Notes: a model not told the origin generated them from the sequence alone. A stretch of DNA of 64,000 nt from Pelagimonas varians (GCF_003208435.1 NZ_QKMF01000009.1:1-64000), one strand, 5' to 3'. Numbered from the stretch's first letter, positions 35,233-46,798 are shown. A program made the numbers and translations.

Positions 35233-36133
35233 GCTTGGCTTGCTTATGGTTTGGGCAGCCCCTGCATTCGCGCAGGATCTGTCCTTGCCTCTGGGCACCG
35301 AACTCACCCGCGAGGTTGTTCAAAAGCAAGGGGCCTACCCGCTGCCAGTCGGGCCGTGGGAAGAGGAAACGGGCATAGAAACCCAACGGATCGAAGGATC
35401 GGTTCAGGCGCAATCATGGCGGATTGATGCCGCTGGATTGACTCCCTTGCAATTGATGATGCCGCTTCGCGAACAGTTGCGCGACGCCAGCTTTGATATT
35501 GCTCTGGATTGCATAGCTGCCGATTGCGGCGGGTTTGATTTCCGGTTTCAAACCTTTGTGCTGCCCGCGCCCGATATGTTTGTTGATCTAACGGACTTTC
35601 ATTTCCTGTCCGCCACTGGGCCTTCTGGGCAAGCCGTGTCTATTCTGACCAGCAAGGACAAAAACGCGGGCTTTGTTCAGATCATTCGCGCCGGTGAAAC
35701 GGGCGGCATTGTTCAGGCGACCGCACCGCCTCTGCGTCCCGCTGGAACCGCTGCCGTTGGCATTGCGGCCCAGTTGGAAAGTCAGGGGCGCGCCGTCTTG
35801 GGGGACCTTGAGTTTCAAACAGGCTCTGCATCGCTTGGAGATGGTGAAGTGGCCTCGCTTGAGGCACTTGCGGATTATTTGGAAGACAATCCATCACGGC
35901 GTATCTTGTTCGTCGGACATACAGATGCCGTCGGGTCGCTTGAAGGCAATCAGGCCCTGTCGCGCCAAAGGGCAGAGGCGGCTGTTACCTATCTTAGCAC
36001 CCGCCGCACGATTCCGGCGTCGCAAATTGGTGCGGATGGTGTTGGCTACCTTGCCCCCATAGCCAGCAATTTGACGGCCGAAGGACGGGAAACCAATCGG
36101 CGGGTCGAGGCAATTTTAATTTCCACTCAGTAG
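35207..36133 (+). CDS. OmpA family protein
   Basis: This 308-residue exported protein has a signal peptide ending in APAFAQ. An unassigned beta-rich middle region spans residues 25-190 and has a Cys pair (DCIAADCGGFDF). The C-terminal OmpA peptidoglycan-binding domain has FQTGSASLGDGEVASLEALADYL, ILFVGHTDAVGSLEGNQALSRQRAEAAVTYL and NRRVEAIL. It probably anchors an envelope structure to peptidoglycan. Its start lies inside the preceding gene. Confidence 0.9.
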   Translation: MNITLSLAKLGLLMVWAAPAFAQDLSLPLGTELTREVVQKQGAYPLPVGPWEEETGIETQRIEGSVQAQSWRIDAAGLTPLQLMMPLREQLRDASFDIALDCIAADCGGFDFRFQTFVLPAPDMFVDLTDFHFLSATGPSGQAVSILTSKDKNAGFVQIIRAGETGGIVQATAPPLRPAGTAAVGIAAQLESQGRAVLGDLEFQTGSASLGDGEVASLEALADYLEDNPSRRILFVGHTDAVGSLEGNQALSRQRAEAAVTYLSTRRTIPASQIGADGVGYLAPIASNLTAEGRETNRRVEAILISTQ

Positions 36134-36153
36134 CGAGCAGGTAGAACGGAAAA

Positions 36154-36175
36154 ACCCGGACCAAATGGCCCGGGT
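36154..36175. terminator. Hairpin between OmpA-domain and LysR genes
   Basis: ACCCGG pairs with CCGGGT, 20 bases after the OmpA-family stop and 41 bases past the LysR stop. The position between convergent genes supports a terminator, but the T-tract is poor. Confidence 0.5.
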
Positions 36176-36215
36176 GATAGGTGGCCCAACAACACGGGCG
36201 AGGGACGTTCGGAAA

Positions 36216-37121
36216 TTACCAGACCTGTGGGCCTTTTTCAGCAAAGGCATGCACGAGAAAATCGATAAAGGCGCGCACTTTGGGCTGGGTAAAGCGGCCT
36301 GGTGGATAGACTGCATAGATACCTTGGGTTTCTTGCGGCAGCTCGGGGATCGCATCCTCGACCAGACCGGCTTCCATGGCTTCGTGATAGAGGTAGGACG
36401 GCAGGTACGCGATGCCGAGGCCGGCAACACAGGCATTCAAAAGCGATTGACCATCGTTGACCGTCAACCAACCAGCGGTGCGCACTTGGCGCTTTTCACC
36501 GGAAGGGGCCGTCAGTTTCCAAACATTGCCCGAAGATTGGTTCGAATAATGCAGCAACTTGTGCTCGTTCAGGTCATCGATCCGCTGCGGACGGCCATAT
36601 TTCTCGAAATAGGCAGGCGAGGCGATCATGCGTTTGGTGGTCTCGGTCAACTTACGGGCTCGCAAAGTGCTGTCTTCCAGCTCTCCGATGCGGATCGCCA
36701 TATCGAACCCTTCGGAAATCAGTTCAACATAGCGGTTGTTGAGAACCATATTGACGGTGATGTCAGGGAATTCAGCAAGGAATTCACCCAGCTCAGGGCT
36801 TAGGTGATTCACGCCGAAATCAGTTGCCACGCTGATCCGCAGCAGGCCAGACGGCGCGCTTTGCATTGAGGTGACCAAAGCGTCGGCTTCGCCTGCATCA
36901 TTGAGAACCCTGCGCGCCCGGTCATAATAAGCCAGACCGATCTCGGTCGGGCTTACCCGCCGGGTGGTGCGGTTCAGCAGACGCGCTCCAAGGCGGGCCT
37001 CCAGCGATGACACGTGCTTTGAGACAGCGGATTTTGAAATCCCCATCTTCTTGGCAGCGTCCGTAAAGCCACCTTGATCCACCACTGTGGCGAACGCTTC
37101 CATTTCCGTCAGGCGGTCCAT
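36216..37121 (-). CDS. LysR family transcriptional regulator
   Basis: This 301-residue regulator has the N-terminal winged helix MEAFATVVDQGGFTDAAKKMGISKSAVSKHVSSLEARLG and a periplasmic-binding-like effector domain. It belongs to the large CrgA/DmlR-like group. The start at 37121 has GAAGGGA upstream. It may control the neighbouring AEC transporter, which lies upstream in the same direction, or another locus. The effector is unknown. Confidence 0.93.
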   Translation of the reverse strand: MDRLTEMEAFATVVDQGGFTDAAKKMGISKSAVSKHVSSLEARLGARLLNRTTRRVSPTEIGLAYYDRARRVLNDAGEADALVTSMQSAPSGLLRISVATDFGVNHLSPELGEFLAEFPDITVNMVLNNRYVELISEGFDMAIRIGELEDSTLRARKLTETTKRMIASPAYFEKYGRPQRIDDLNEHKLLHYSNQSSGNVWKLTAPSGEKRQVRTAGWLTVNDGQSLLNACVAGLGIAYLPSYLYHEAMEAGLVEDAIPELPQETQGIYAVYPPGRFTQPKVRAFIDFLVHAFAEKGPQVW

Positions 37122-37243
37122 GCGAGAGTCCCTTCTCATCTATTTCTTAGGATGAGTTTTGCTGGGACAATCGGGCAGGACTGGGGCAGCGGCGCGACAA
37201 TATCGGGGTTTTATTGGTCAGTGTTCTTGGATGGGAAACAAGC

Positions 37244-38155
37244 TCAGACCCAGATAATCACCGCAGCAATCCAAAGCGGCAAGGTCACAGCTGCCAGAAG
37301 CGTTGACTGCGCAATCAAGGTCGCAACCAGTTTACGATCCGCCCCGAAGCTTGAGGCCAAGACATGCGCCGCAGACGCCGTGGGGAGCGCAGAAAACACG
37401 ACCAATACACCTGCCAGTGAGGGGTCCACATCCAAGGCCAGACAAGCCGAAAATGTCAGCGCCGGCAACGCCACCAGTCTGACACCGCACAAAATGGCAC
37501 TGAACCGGTCAAGCCGGGCCAAGGCACGCCAATCCATCGTGGCCCCTATAGAGATCAAAGCAACAGGAATGGCCGCCTGAGACAGCATTTCAATGGGGGC
37601 CAGCACCGGTGCAGGGATTGTCCAGCCCGACAGACCAACCAGAACCCCTGAAACCGAGGCCAGTAGAAACGGGTTCAGCGCGATCCGTTTGACCGTCGCT
37701 CCGAACCCCAAACTACCGCCGCGGGACAGCGCCGATACGGCAAGCAAATTGGCCATCGGGATCCCCATACCGATAGCAACTGCCAAAATCCCCAAATCGG
37801 CATCCGGCAATATCGCCACCGCAATGAACCCCATTGCGGTATTGAACCGCCAGGCAACCTGCCAGCCACCGGCAAAGTCTAAGAACCTCTCGGGCCCATA
37901 GCGCCGTGCGCTATAGCCAAGCACCATCCCTGCCCCCAAAATGATCCACACAGCCGGCCCGATGCGCGCGACATCGACCAAGGCAATCGGCCGGCCAGAG
38001 GCTGCTACAAAGATCAGAGCCGGAAAGAGGATCTCAAAATTCAGACGATCCAGCCCCTGCCACGCATTTTCACTGAGGCGATTGCGCAGAAGCCCGCCCA
38101 AGATAACCATCAGGAAGGAGGGCAAAAGGCCTTGCAAAATTGTGACAAAAATCAT
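37244..38155 (-). CDS. AEC family transporter
   Basis: This 303-residue inner-membrane carrier has about 10 hydrophobic segments. It belongs to the auxin efflux carrier family, whose bacterial members move malonate, malate or other small acids. Typical features are ILFPALIFVAASG in the N-terminal half and VSGVLVGLSG and SIGATMDW in the second half. It ends with LIAQSTLLAAVTLPLWIAAVI. The ATG at 38155 fits the family start better than 38245. Confidence 0.9.
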   Translation of the reverse strand: MIFVTILQGLLPSFLMVILGGLLRNRLSENAWQGLDRLNFEILFPALIFVAASGRPIALVDVARIGPAVWIILGAGMVLGYSARRYGPERFLDFAGGWQVAWRFNTAMGFIAVAILPDADLGILAVAIGMGIPMANLLAVSALSRGGSLGFGATVKRIALNPFLLASVSGVLVGLSGWTIPAPVLAPIEMLSQAAIPVALISIGATMDWRALARLDRFSAILCGVRLVALPALTFSACLALDVDPSLAGVLVVFSALPTASAAHVLASSFGADRKLVATLIAQSTLLAAVTLPLWIAAVIIWV

Positions 38156-38296
38156 CCCAAAGGTTCCCGATGCTACTCCTTCGTTGGCAAACACCAAATG
38201 GAGAAGCGGCGCAAGCACGCAGTTCTCGCCGTTAGGACGACTCAATGATTCATGTTACGCTCATCTTATTGAACACATTTTGAACTGGAGCCGAAC

Positions 38297-38746
38297 ATGA
38301 TTTTTCGTACTGCCCTTACGGTCCTAGCCCTTACTCTTGCCAACCCGCTTGTCGCAGAACAAGGCGGCGAAACCCCGGCCCCTGAAGGCGCAGCCGTCTA
38401 TTTCGCCAATATCGCTGATGGTGACACAGTCAAAAGCCCGGTAACCGTTGTGTTTGGGCTTAGCGGTATGGGCGTCGCCCCTGCGGGCGTCGAAAAGGAC
38501 GGCACTGGCCATCACCACTTGTTTATTGATCGCCCGCCGCTTGGCATGGGCGAGGACGGCAAAGAAGAGATGATGATGGGATTGCCCTCAGATGAGAACC
38601 ACAAGCATTTTGGTGGTGGGCAAACGCAAGTCACGCTGGATCTGGCCCCGGGCAAGCATACACTCCAACTGGTGATGGGGGATGCAGGCCATGTTCCACA
38701 CAGTTCGCCGGTGACATCTGAGGTCATCACAATCATGGTCGAATAA
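38297..38746 (+). CDS. DUF4399 domain-containing exported protein
   Basis: This 149-residue protein has a signal peptide (LALTLANPLVAEQ). The DUF4399 domain is rich in histidine: GTGHHHLFIDRPPLG, NHKHFGGGQTQVTLDLAPGKHTLQL and GHVPH. Family members are found in many marine bacteria and have no proven function. The histidine clusters suggest metal binding, which is inference. It is monocistronic with a strong terminator. Confidence 0.88.
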   Translation: MIFRTALTVLALTLANPLVAEQGGETPAPEGAAVYFANIADGDTVKSPVTVVFGLSGMGVAPAGVEKDGTGHHHLFIDRPPLGMGEDGKEEMMMGLPSDENHKHFGGGQTQVTLDLAPGKHTLQLVMGDAGHVPHSSPVTSEVITIMVE

Positions 38747-38772
38747 GTCGGGCCTCACCGACTTAAGAAATG

Positions 38773-38808
38773 AAAACGCGGCCCGGATCAGCAGGCCGCG
38801 TTTTTTTT
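38773..38808 (+). terminator. Terminator of the DUF4399 gene
   Basis: AAAACGCGGCC pairs with GGCCGCGTTTT around a 10-base loop, followed by a run of eight T on the plus strand counted from the end of the stem. It lies 26 bases past the stop and is a textbook rho-independent signal. Confidence 0.92.
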
Positions 38809-38813
38809 ACGTC

Positions 38814-40259
38814 TTATGGGGCCGGATTCTGCCGCGTCTCTGGCGACTTGGCAGGCGGCGCAGGCCGACTGGCCGCCCCTGCCATCCGTGCCAAAATCCC
38901 TGGGCCCTTTTCCTGTTCAGGCCCAAACCAGTCTTCGTTGCGTGTGGCAAACATCGTCAGGGCAATCGCAAAGAAGGCCAAGGTTGATCCCGCCAAAAGC
39001 GCATAGTCAGCACTATCAAGGATCAGATACAGCACAGCATAAACAACGACCAAAACTGCGCCCAAGACCAACGCCCTTCGCCCCAGCTTCATCGCCACCG
39101 CACCAAAACCGGTCAGCAAGGCTATCGTTGCCCCCGCAGACACGGCATAGGCCGCCGCAAAACCGATTTGTTCGGCATAGGCCACCATCAACAACACAAA
39201 CACTGACTGCGTGAGCCCGACCAGAATATACTGGACAGCATGGACCGGCCTGCCGCTGCCACGTTCAATCAACAAGATTGTCAGAAAGGTCAGTGCGATG
39301 AACAAGATGCCATAGTTGGCGGCGCGGTATGCTTTTTGGTAGAAATCATTCGGCTCTATGTAGCGCACGCCAAAGCCCGAAACAGTGCGCGCGGCATCTG
39401 CCATCGGTTCCCGCCCTGCTTGCGGCAGCGGCCTTGCCAAATGCGGGATGGACCAATTGGCGCTAAAACCTGTTTCTGTCACCTCGTGGCCATCCGGCAA
39501 GAACGCGCCGCTAAAGGACGGATGCGGCCAATCGCCGGTCATCGTGACATGGCTGTCAAGACCAACGGGCGTCACCATCAGGCTTTGCGCACCGTTCAAG
39601 CCAAGGGCCAACGCATAGGCTTGGTGTCCGCGTGGATCCCCTGTTCGGGCGGTGAACCCGTGCCGGCCAGACATCGGTGCCAACGGCAACGCAGCCCCAT
39701 CGGCAACAATCTCGGCCTTGCCGCGCAACGCCTTGTTGTTGGACACCTCCACCTCGATCCGCGCATCATCCCAAAGCAGGGTTTCATTGTCCGCCAATTG
39801 CGTCTGCGCACCGGACAGATCAAAGTCAAAACCCATCTCGACGCTGGCTTGGTAGACAGGCACCTGAAAGATCCCCCGCGCCCGCATTTGGGTTTGCGTC
39901 GAAAGCTGCGCGTCAAAGCCTTTGGGCAACAAATAGACCGGGTCTGAGGCTTTGATCACAGTCTCTTCAAAACGCTCTTTCAGGTCTTCTCCGGTTTCAG
40001 GGTGCGTCATGACCAATCCGGTGACAGGGTCAACCTTGGGCCGCGCTGTGATAGTCCTGACTTCGCGTTCGACCGGGATGACCAGAAACGGGCCGGACAG
40101 CGTCTGTTGCCCGCCCCATTCCATTCCGACATTTCGAATGGTGTCCTGAGAGTAATGTTTGCGCGAATTGATAACTTCGCCCGCAAAAAACAGCGGGATG
40201 AACATCAGCAAAACAAGGATGCCAACAACGATAAAGCGTCTGCCCGGCGATTTTAACAT
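38814..40259 (-). CDS. creD: Cell envelope integrity protein CreD
   Basis: CreD is an inner-membrane protein of unknown mechanism that affects envelope integrity. The 481-residue protein has an N-terminal membrane segment (FIVVGILVLLMFIPLFF), a large periplasmic domain (about 50-315) and a cluster of C-terminal membrane segments. The conserved RYIEPNDFYQKAYRAANYGILFI and HAVQYILVGLTQSVF identify the family. The C-terminal tail is proline-rich. No CreB/CreC regulators are nearby. The start at 40259 is chosen over 40313. Confidence 0.92.
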   Translation of the reverse strand: MLKSPGRRFIVVGILVLLMFIPLFFAGEVINSRKHYSQDTIRNVGMEWGGQQTLSGPFLVIPVEREVRTITARPKVDPVTGLVMTHPETGEDLKERFEETVIKASDPVYLLPKGFDAQLSTQTQMRARGIFQVPVYQASVEMGFDFDLSGAQTQLADNETLLWDDARIEVEVSNNKALRGKAEIVADGAALPLAPMSGRHGFTARTGDPRGHQAYALALGLNGAQSLMVTPVGLDSHVTMTGDWPHPSFSGAFLPDGHEVTETGFSANWSIPHLARPLPQAGREPMADAARTVSGFGVRYIEPNDFYQKAYRAANYGILFIALTFLTILLIERGSGRPVHAVQYILVGLTQSVFVLLMVAYAEQIGFAAAYAVSAGATIALLTGFGAVAMKLGRRALVLGAVLVVVYAVLYLILDSADYALLAGSTLAFFAIALTMFATRNEDWFGPEQEKGPGILARMAGAASRPAPPAKSPETRQNPAP

Positions 40260-40296
40260 GGGGTTCCCAGCATGGATCTTCCTCTGAAATGAAAAC

Positions 40297-40320
40297 CGCC
40301 CCAGTCTTGGCACCGGGGCG
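40297..40320 (-). terminator. Terminator of the 2,4-dienoyl-CoA-reductase-like gene
   Basis: CGCCCC pairs with GGGGCG. On the minus strand it is followed by GTTTTCATTT. It lies 42 bases past the stop and just before creD. Confidence 0.7.
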
Positions 40321-40361
40321 ATTCAGAACTTGATCAGAAGTTGAGCAGAGTTTTCGAAAAA

Positions 40362-42467
<2,106 letters not shown>

Positions 42468-42608
42468 TCACACGATCCAATTTACCTTGTCACCGGCAAC
42501 GTGGCGTCAGAAATATCTGCACGCATAATCGCAGCCGGAACCAAGCCAGCACGATACGATTTTTTACGCGCGAATTTCATTGTCTTTTTCTATTGCGAGT
42601 AAGCCATT

Positions 42609-43025
42609 ATGCCAACTTTTGACCCAAGCTATATGCTGGACCACCTGCCAAAGATCTTCTCGACTAAAGGCAAGTTCCGGGACGCGTTTTACGGAAAACT
42701 TTTGGAACGCACACCAGAACTGGCCGTTCATTTTGAACGCTATCCAATTGCCAAGACAGACATGCTAGAGCGGTTTTTGTTCAACTTGATGCGCAGCACG
42801 GCTGGCGGCAAACCGATTTCTGATCTGGCGCAAGCCTTTGCAGCCTCACATGCCAAGTTCGATCTAAAAGAACGCCACTATGTCGCCTGCCACGAAGCGC
42901 TGATTTTTGCATTTCAAGACGTCGCACAAGGCCAAACCAACTTGCCCTCGGACGCCGAATTGAATTTTCATATGTTCTTGGAAATCGTTTTTCACGAATT
43001 GCGTAAAGCGGGGCGGCCAGGCTGA
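42609..43025 (+). CDS. Single-domain globin
   Basis: This 138-residue protein has the globin fold of the flavohaemoglobin-like type without a reductase domain. The probable proximal histidine is His81 in FAASHAKFDLKERHY, which aligns with the KHTSF-type segment of Hmp. It has the Phe and Tyr positions expected around the haem (FRDAFYGKLLERTPELAVHF). It might bind oxygen or nitric oxide. It stands alone, and the downstream methyltransferase is convergent. Confidence 0.8.
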   Translation: MPTFDPSYMLDHLPKIFSTKGKFRDAFYGKLLERTPELAVHFERYPIAKTDMLERFLFNLMRSTAGGKPISDLAQAFAASHAKFDLKERHYVACHEALIFAFQDVAQGQTNLPSDAELNFHMFLEIVFHELRKAGRPG

Positions 43026-43032
43026 CCGCCCC
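43010..43032. terminator. Hairpin overlapping the globin stop
   Basis: GGGGCGG pairs with CCGCCCC, with an inner CAG/CTG step. It covers the globin stop codon and lies nine bases before the convergent methyltransferase stop. No T-tract follows, so termination is uncertain. Confidence 0.45.
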
Positions 43033-43040
43033 GAAGGGCT

Positions 43041-43661
43041 TTAGGCCCCAACTTTACGTGCCACAATAAAGCGGCTGATGTTCTGCTTGGGGAAGAACAT
43101 CATCTCTTCGATCCTGAAACCCGCGGCCTCGATATCATCGCGCAAACGATCAGGCTTGAAGGAATGCACAGGTTTGGGGGCTTTGCCGATCCATTGCATC
43201 ACTGCAATCAGCGGCATGAACCACGGCTTGCTTCCCAAGCATGGGGTTTTGGAAATAAACAATCCACCTTCGGGCAGTCTATTGCGAATATTGGCCAAAG
43301 CCACGGCTGGATCATCGACCAAATGCAGCAAATTGAACGCTGTCACAACATCATAAAGTCCGGCCCCGGCATCACTTGCCGTCTCTTGCTCGAACCTGAC
43401 ATTTGCCACCCCCTGAGCAGCGGCTTTGCCTTTGGCGATACGGATCATTTCACCAGAGATATCGGTGCCGGTGATTTGCCCTGCGCTATCCGCAAGCAAC
43501 AACGCAGTTGACCCGGTACCGCAACCCACCTCAAGAACCGACGTGTCGGCGTTCAAGAATTCCCGCACCCGGTCCAAAGTAGCCTCATAGGCCGCTTGAT
43601 TGCCAATTTTGCTGGCTGAGTATTTCTCTGCAATTTTGTCCCAAAAATCCGCTTGCTTCAT
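43041..43661 (-). CDS. Class I SAM-dependent methyltransferase
   Basis: This 206-residue Rossmann-fold methyltransferase has motif I VLEVGCGTGSTALLLAD, GTDISGEMI, and a motif IV-like YDVVTAFNLLHLV. It ends with a hydrophobic stretch (PWFMPLIAVMQWIG) that may contact a lipid or membrane. It resembles UbiE/COQ5-like enzymes, but the substrate is not clear. The start at 43661 matches the family. Confidence 0.87.
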   Translation of the reverse strand: MKQADFWDKIAEKYSASKIGNQAAYEATLDRVREFLNADTSVLEVGCGTGSTALLLADSAGQITGTDISGEMIRIAKGKAAAQGVANVRFEQETASDAGAGLYDVVTAFNLLHLVDDPAVALANIRNRLPEGGLFISKTPCLGSKPWFMPLIAVMQWIGKAPKPVHSFKPDRLRDDIEAAGFRIEEMMFFPKQNISRFIVARKVGA

Positions 43662-43730
43662 TTCAAATCTCCCGCATCTGTTGACTGGATGTAGACCCAA
43701 GCCGCTTTGATTTGAATTGCCTGATATCAC

Positions 43731-43762
43731 ACAGAACCCATGCAATTTCGCATGGATTCTGT
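43731..43762. repeat. Long imperfect hairpin between msrA and the methyltransferase
   Basis: ACAGAACCCATGC and GCATGGATTCTGT pair at 12 of 13 positions around a six-base loop. It lies eight bases past the msrA stop and 69 bases before the methyltransferase start. It may end the msr transcript, although no T-run follows on the minus strand. Confidence 0.6.
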
Positions 43763-43769
43763 AATATAA

Positions 43770-44264
43770 CTACCGTTTTGGCAGCACCCAATCTGGCCGC
43801 GCAAAATGGCAGGTGTAGCCATGCGGAAGGCGCTGGAGGTAATCTTGATGCTCGGCCTCAGCCTCCCAAAAATCGCCAACGGGTTCTACCTCGGTCACGA
43901 CTTTCCCAGGCCATAGACCGCTGGCTTCTACATCCGCAATGGTATCCAGCGCTTCTTGGCGTTGCGTATCATTGGTGAAATAGATTGCGGATCGATAGCT
44001 TAGTCCAACGTCATTGCCCTGACGGTTCGTCGTTGTCGGGTCATGAATCTGAAAAAACAGTTCAAGTATTTTTCGAAAACTGGTTTTGGCGGGATCAAAG
44101 ATAATTTCGATCCCTTCCGCATGGGTCCCGTGGTCGCGGTAGGTGGCATTGGGAACATCACCGCCGGTATAGCCGACGCGGGTCGCACTGACACCGGGCA
44201 TACGGCGGATTAAGTCCTGCATGCCCCAAAAACAACCGCCAGCCAGCACTGCACGTTCGCTCAT
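43770..44264 (-). CDS. msrA: Peptide methionine sulfoxide reductase MsrA
   Basis: MsrA repairs the S form of methionine sulfoxide. The 164-residue protein has the catalytic [34 protein letters not shown] and the [11 protein letters not shown] block. It lacks the usual C-terminal recycling-cysteine tail. It overlaps msrB by four bases, so both stereo-specific reductases are made together. Confidence 0.95.
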   Translation of the reverse strand: MSERAVLAGGCFWGMQDLIRRMPGVSATRVGYTGGDVPNATYRDHGTHAEGIEIIFDPAKTSFRKILELFFQIHDPTTTNRQGNDVGLSYRSAIYFTNDTQRQEALDTIADVEASGLWPGKVVTEVEPVGDFWEAEAEHQDYLQRLPHGYTCHFARPDWVLPKR

Positions 44265-44710
44265 ACCAGATCCTCCACTTGGCCTAGGTATGCGCCATAG
44301 CCTTCAGCCTCCATGTCATCCTTTGCAATGAACCGCAGCGCCGCCGAGTTGATGCAATACCGCAGGCCGCCTTGGTCCATCGGACCATCGGGAAAGACAT
44401 GCCCAAGATGGCTGTCACCATGGCGCGACCGGACCTCGGTTCGGATCATCCCGGCACTTGTGTCGCGCAGTTCCACCACGTTATCCGGCTCGATTGCTTT
44501 AACAAAGCTCGGCCATCCACACCCCGACTCATATTTCGCAGCTGACGCAAACAACGGCTCACCGGACACGACATCGACGTAAATGCCGGTCGCTTTGTTG
44601 TCGAGATACGCTCCGGTCCCCGGACGTTCCGTGCCATTTTCCTGCGTAATCCGGTATTGCTCCGGCGTCAGTGTGTCGATCACTTCAGCCCGCTTTTCGT
44701 ATGTCGTCAT
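44261..44710 (-). CDS. msrB: Peptide methionine-R-sulfoxide reductase MsrB
   Basis: MsrB repairs the R form of methionine sulfoxide. The 149-residue protein has [26 protein letters not shown] and the catalytic cysteine in [11 protein letters not shown]. The two CxxC zinc motifs of many MsrB proteins are absent, so this is the zinc-free type. The start at 44710 is supported by AGGAGAACGCGC upstream. Confidence 0.95.
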   Translation of the reverse strand: MTTYEKRAEVIDTLTPEQYRITQENGTERPGTGAYLDNKATGIYVDVVSGEPLFASAAKYESGCGWPSFVKAIEPDNVVELRDTSAGMIRTEVRSRHGDSHLGHVFPDGPMDQGGLRYCINSAALRFIAKDDMEAEGYGAYLGQVEDLV

Positions 44711-44895
44711 GCGCGTTCTCCTATTCACAGGTATTAGATGGGGCTTGCGGCTCAAATTCAAATGGCAGCGTAACACCGCTCACGACAGCTTGAGAAGACT
44801 CGCATTATCGCCGGAGCTAACTTATGTAACCCGCTTGGTAGCAGACCTATTTCTCCCAAGAACTAGGCTATTACCTGGGGCGCTGGGATGGCAGC

Positions 44896-45951
44896 CTAGC
44901 GCCCCTCAAGCTGTGCAATCGCCCAAGCGGCCGCATCTGCAACGGCCTCATCTGGATCATCTAGCAAACTGTGCGCCACTGAACCAAGCGCTGCATCTCC
45001 TGAATTCCCGATTGCATACAACACATTGCGCACAAATCTATCGCGCCCAATCCGTTTGATCGGAGACCCGGAAAACAACGCGCGAAACCCGGTGTCATCC
45101 AACACCGCTAAATCCGCCAACTTAGGTGCAAGCAAGTCTTCGCGGGCGTGATACTTCACCTCTGCCGCTTTTTGAGCGAACTTATTCCACGGGCAGGCAG
45201 CCAGACAATCATCACATCCGTAAATATGATTGCCCATTTTGTTGCGTAGATCTTCGGCAACCGGCCCTTTATGTTCAATCGTCAGGTAGGAAATGCACCG
45301 CCGCGCATCCACCTGATAGGGGGCCGGAAAGGCATCCGTCGGACAAACGTCCAAACAGGCATGGCAGTTACCGCAATTGTCGCGGCCAGCCGCGTCCGGC
45401 TCCATTTTGAGCGTGGTAAAAAGAGCCCCCAAAAAGAACCAAGATCCCAACTCGCGGCTCACCAAATTGGAGTGCTTGCCTTGCCACCCCAAGCCAGCCG
45501 CCATACCCAGCGCCTTTTCCGGCACTGGGGCTGTATCAACAAACACTTTGATTTCAATTTCTTCGCCGCCGCGGCGCGCTGCTTCAATCAGCCAACGCCC
45601 AAGCCTTTTCAATCGCTTCTTAGCAACATCATGATAGTCTTTGTTCTGCGCATAGACACTAATCGCGCCCCGATCACGCTGCCCCAACACCGCCCGCGGA
45701 TCAAAATCAGGGCCATAATTCTCGGCCAACATAACAACGGATTGCGCCTGCGGCCACAAAACGTCCGGTGCGCCACGCCAATGTACCCGGTCCGCCATCC
45801 ACCCCATCTGACCGTGATATCCAGCATCCAAAAACGCCTGCAAGCGGTCCATGACTTGTGGCACAGCATCCGGCCTACAAATTCGTGCCGCCGAAAACCC
45901 GACATCAAGAGCCTCAGCGACAAGCCGTGTTTTCAAATCGGAATCAGTCAT
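44896..45951 (-). CDS. queG: Epoxyqueuosine reductase QueG
   Basis: QueG performs the last step of queuosine formation in tRNA, using cobalamin and two [4Fe-4S] clusters. The 351-residue protein has the cluster motifs [16 protein letters not shown] and [14 protein letters not shown]. The active-site [20 protein letters not shown] is intact. The C-terminal HEAT-like repeat ([13 protein letters not shown]) probably binds tRNA. The upstream spacer contains a dispersed repeat whose tail reaches the ribosome binding region. Confidence 0.95.
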   Translation of the reverse strand: MTDSDLKTRLVAEALDVGFSAARICRPDAVPQVMDRLQAFLDAGYHGQMGWMADRVHWRGAPDVLWPQAQSVVMLAENYGPDFDPRAVLGQRDRGAISVYAQNKDYHDVAKKRLKRLGRWLIEAARRGGEEIEIKVFVDTAPVPEKALGMAAGLGWQGKHSNLVSRELGSWFFLGALFTTLKMEPDAAGRDNCGNCHACLDVCPTDAFPAPYQVDARRCISYLTIEHKGPVAEDLRNKMGNHIYGCDDCLAACPWNKFAQKAAEVKYHAREDLLAPKLADLAVLDDTGFRALFSGSPIKRIGRDRFVRNVLYAIGNSGDAALGSVAHSLLDDPDEAVADAAAWAIAQLEGR

Positions 45952-45954
45952 TAT

Positions 45955-46021
45955 TTCTTCTGTCCCCAAATATCCCAGGGGTGAATTGGCCCCACGAGCC
46001 AAGAGGGGGCTGGCCCCCTCC
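45955..46021 (-). repeat. Rhodobacteraceae-type intergenic repeat, copy 2
   Basis: On the minus strand a hairpin GAGGGGGCCAGCCCCCTC is followed by a C-rich bridge and GGGATATTTGGGGACAGAAG. This matches the layout of the copy at 26408-26458. It fills the spacer between the glutathione transferase and queG. Its purine-rich tail lies four bases from the queG ATG and may supply the ribosome binding site. Confidence 0.65.
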
Positions 46022-46032
46022 CACCGATCGGA

Positions 46033-46698
46033 TCAAAAATCGAGATCGGCATAATGCGCAGGCGGCGGAAAGCCTGGCACTTGGTCTTGCAGAATCGCCC
46101 GGAACGCCGGTCGTGATTTGATCTTGGCATACCAGTCTTTGACCACCTCAGAGCGGTTCCAATCCACGTCTGAAATATAGTCCAACGAAGACAAATGCGC
46201 CGCAGCTGCAAAATCGGCCAATGTCATAGAATCGCCCGCCAACCAACGCCGATGATCTAGCAACCAAGCCATATAATCGAGATGATATTTCACAGCCTTT
46301 GCGCCGGATTTCACATTTCCGCTGTCGGGAAACCCTGCCTTCATAATCTTTTTATTCACCCGCTCGTACAACAGCTTGGCTGTCACCTCGTGGTGGAACT
46401 TGTCGTCAAACCAACTGACAATCCGGCGCACCTCGTAACGGGCATCGGTGGATTTCGGCATCAAGGATGGCTCTGGGTACTTCTCTTCGATCCATTCGCA
46501 AATCGCGGCGCTTTCAGACATAGTCTTGCCATCAATCTTGAGAACAGGCACTTTGGCAGCCGGGTTGCGGCGCAAAAAATCTGCGTCGTGTTCCCAATAG
46601 CGTTCCTCGACAAGCTCGCATTCGATCTTTTTCTCGGCAAGACTAAGCCGAACTTTTCGGCAAAATGGGGAAAGGGGAACGTGGTAGAGTTTGGCCAT
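46033..46698 (-). CDS. Glutathione S-transferase family protein
   Basis: This 221-residue protein has a thioredoxin-like N-domain (LYHVPLSPFCRKVRLSLAEKKIECELVEE, NPAAKVPVLKIDGKTMSESAAICEWIEE) and an all-helical C-domain with LAGDSMTLADFAAAAHLSSLDY. The N-terminal SPFC places a serine or cysteine at the active site. The substrate is unknown. Confidence 0.92.
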   Translation of the reverse strand: MAKLYHVPLSPFCRKVRLSLAEKKIECELVEERYWEHDADFLRRNPAAKVPVLKIDGKTMSESAAICEWIEEKYPEPSLMPKSTDARYEVRRIVSWFDDKFHHEVTAKLLYERVNKKIMKAGFPDSGNVKSGAKAVKYHLDYMAWLLDHRRWLAGDSMTLADFAAAAHLSSLDYISDVDWNRSEVVKDWYAKIKSRPAFRAILQDQVPGFPPPAHYADLDF

Positions 46699-46798
46699 GT
46701 GACAGCGCGGTCCTAATACGGGGAAACACCTGTTCTACTATCCGCGAAACCGGTCGGGATTCAACTCCCCCTCGCACACTGGCAGGCTGATCTCGCGA

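Noticed and set aside
39240-39947. Open frame antisense to creD
   Set aside because: It has no ribosome site or motif, and creD is clearly the coding strand.
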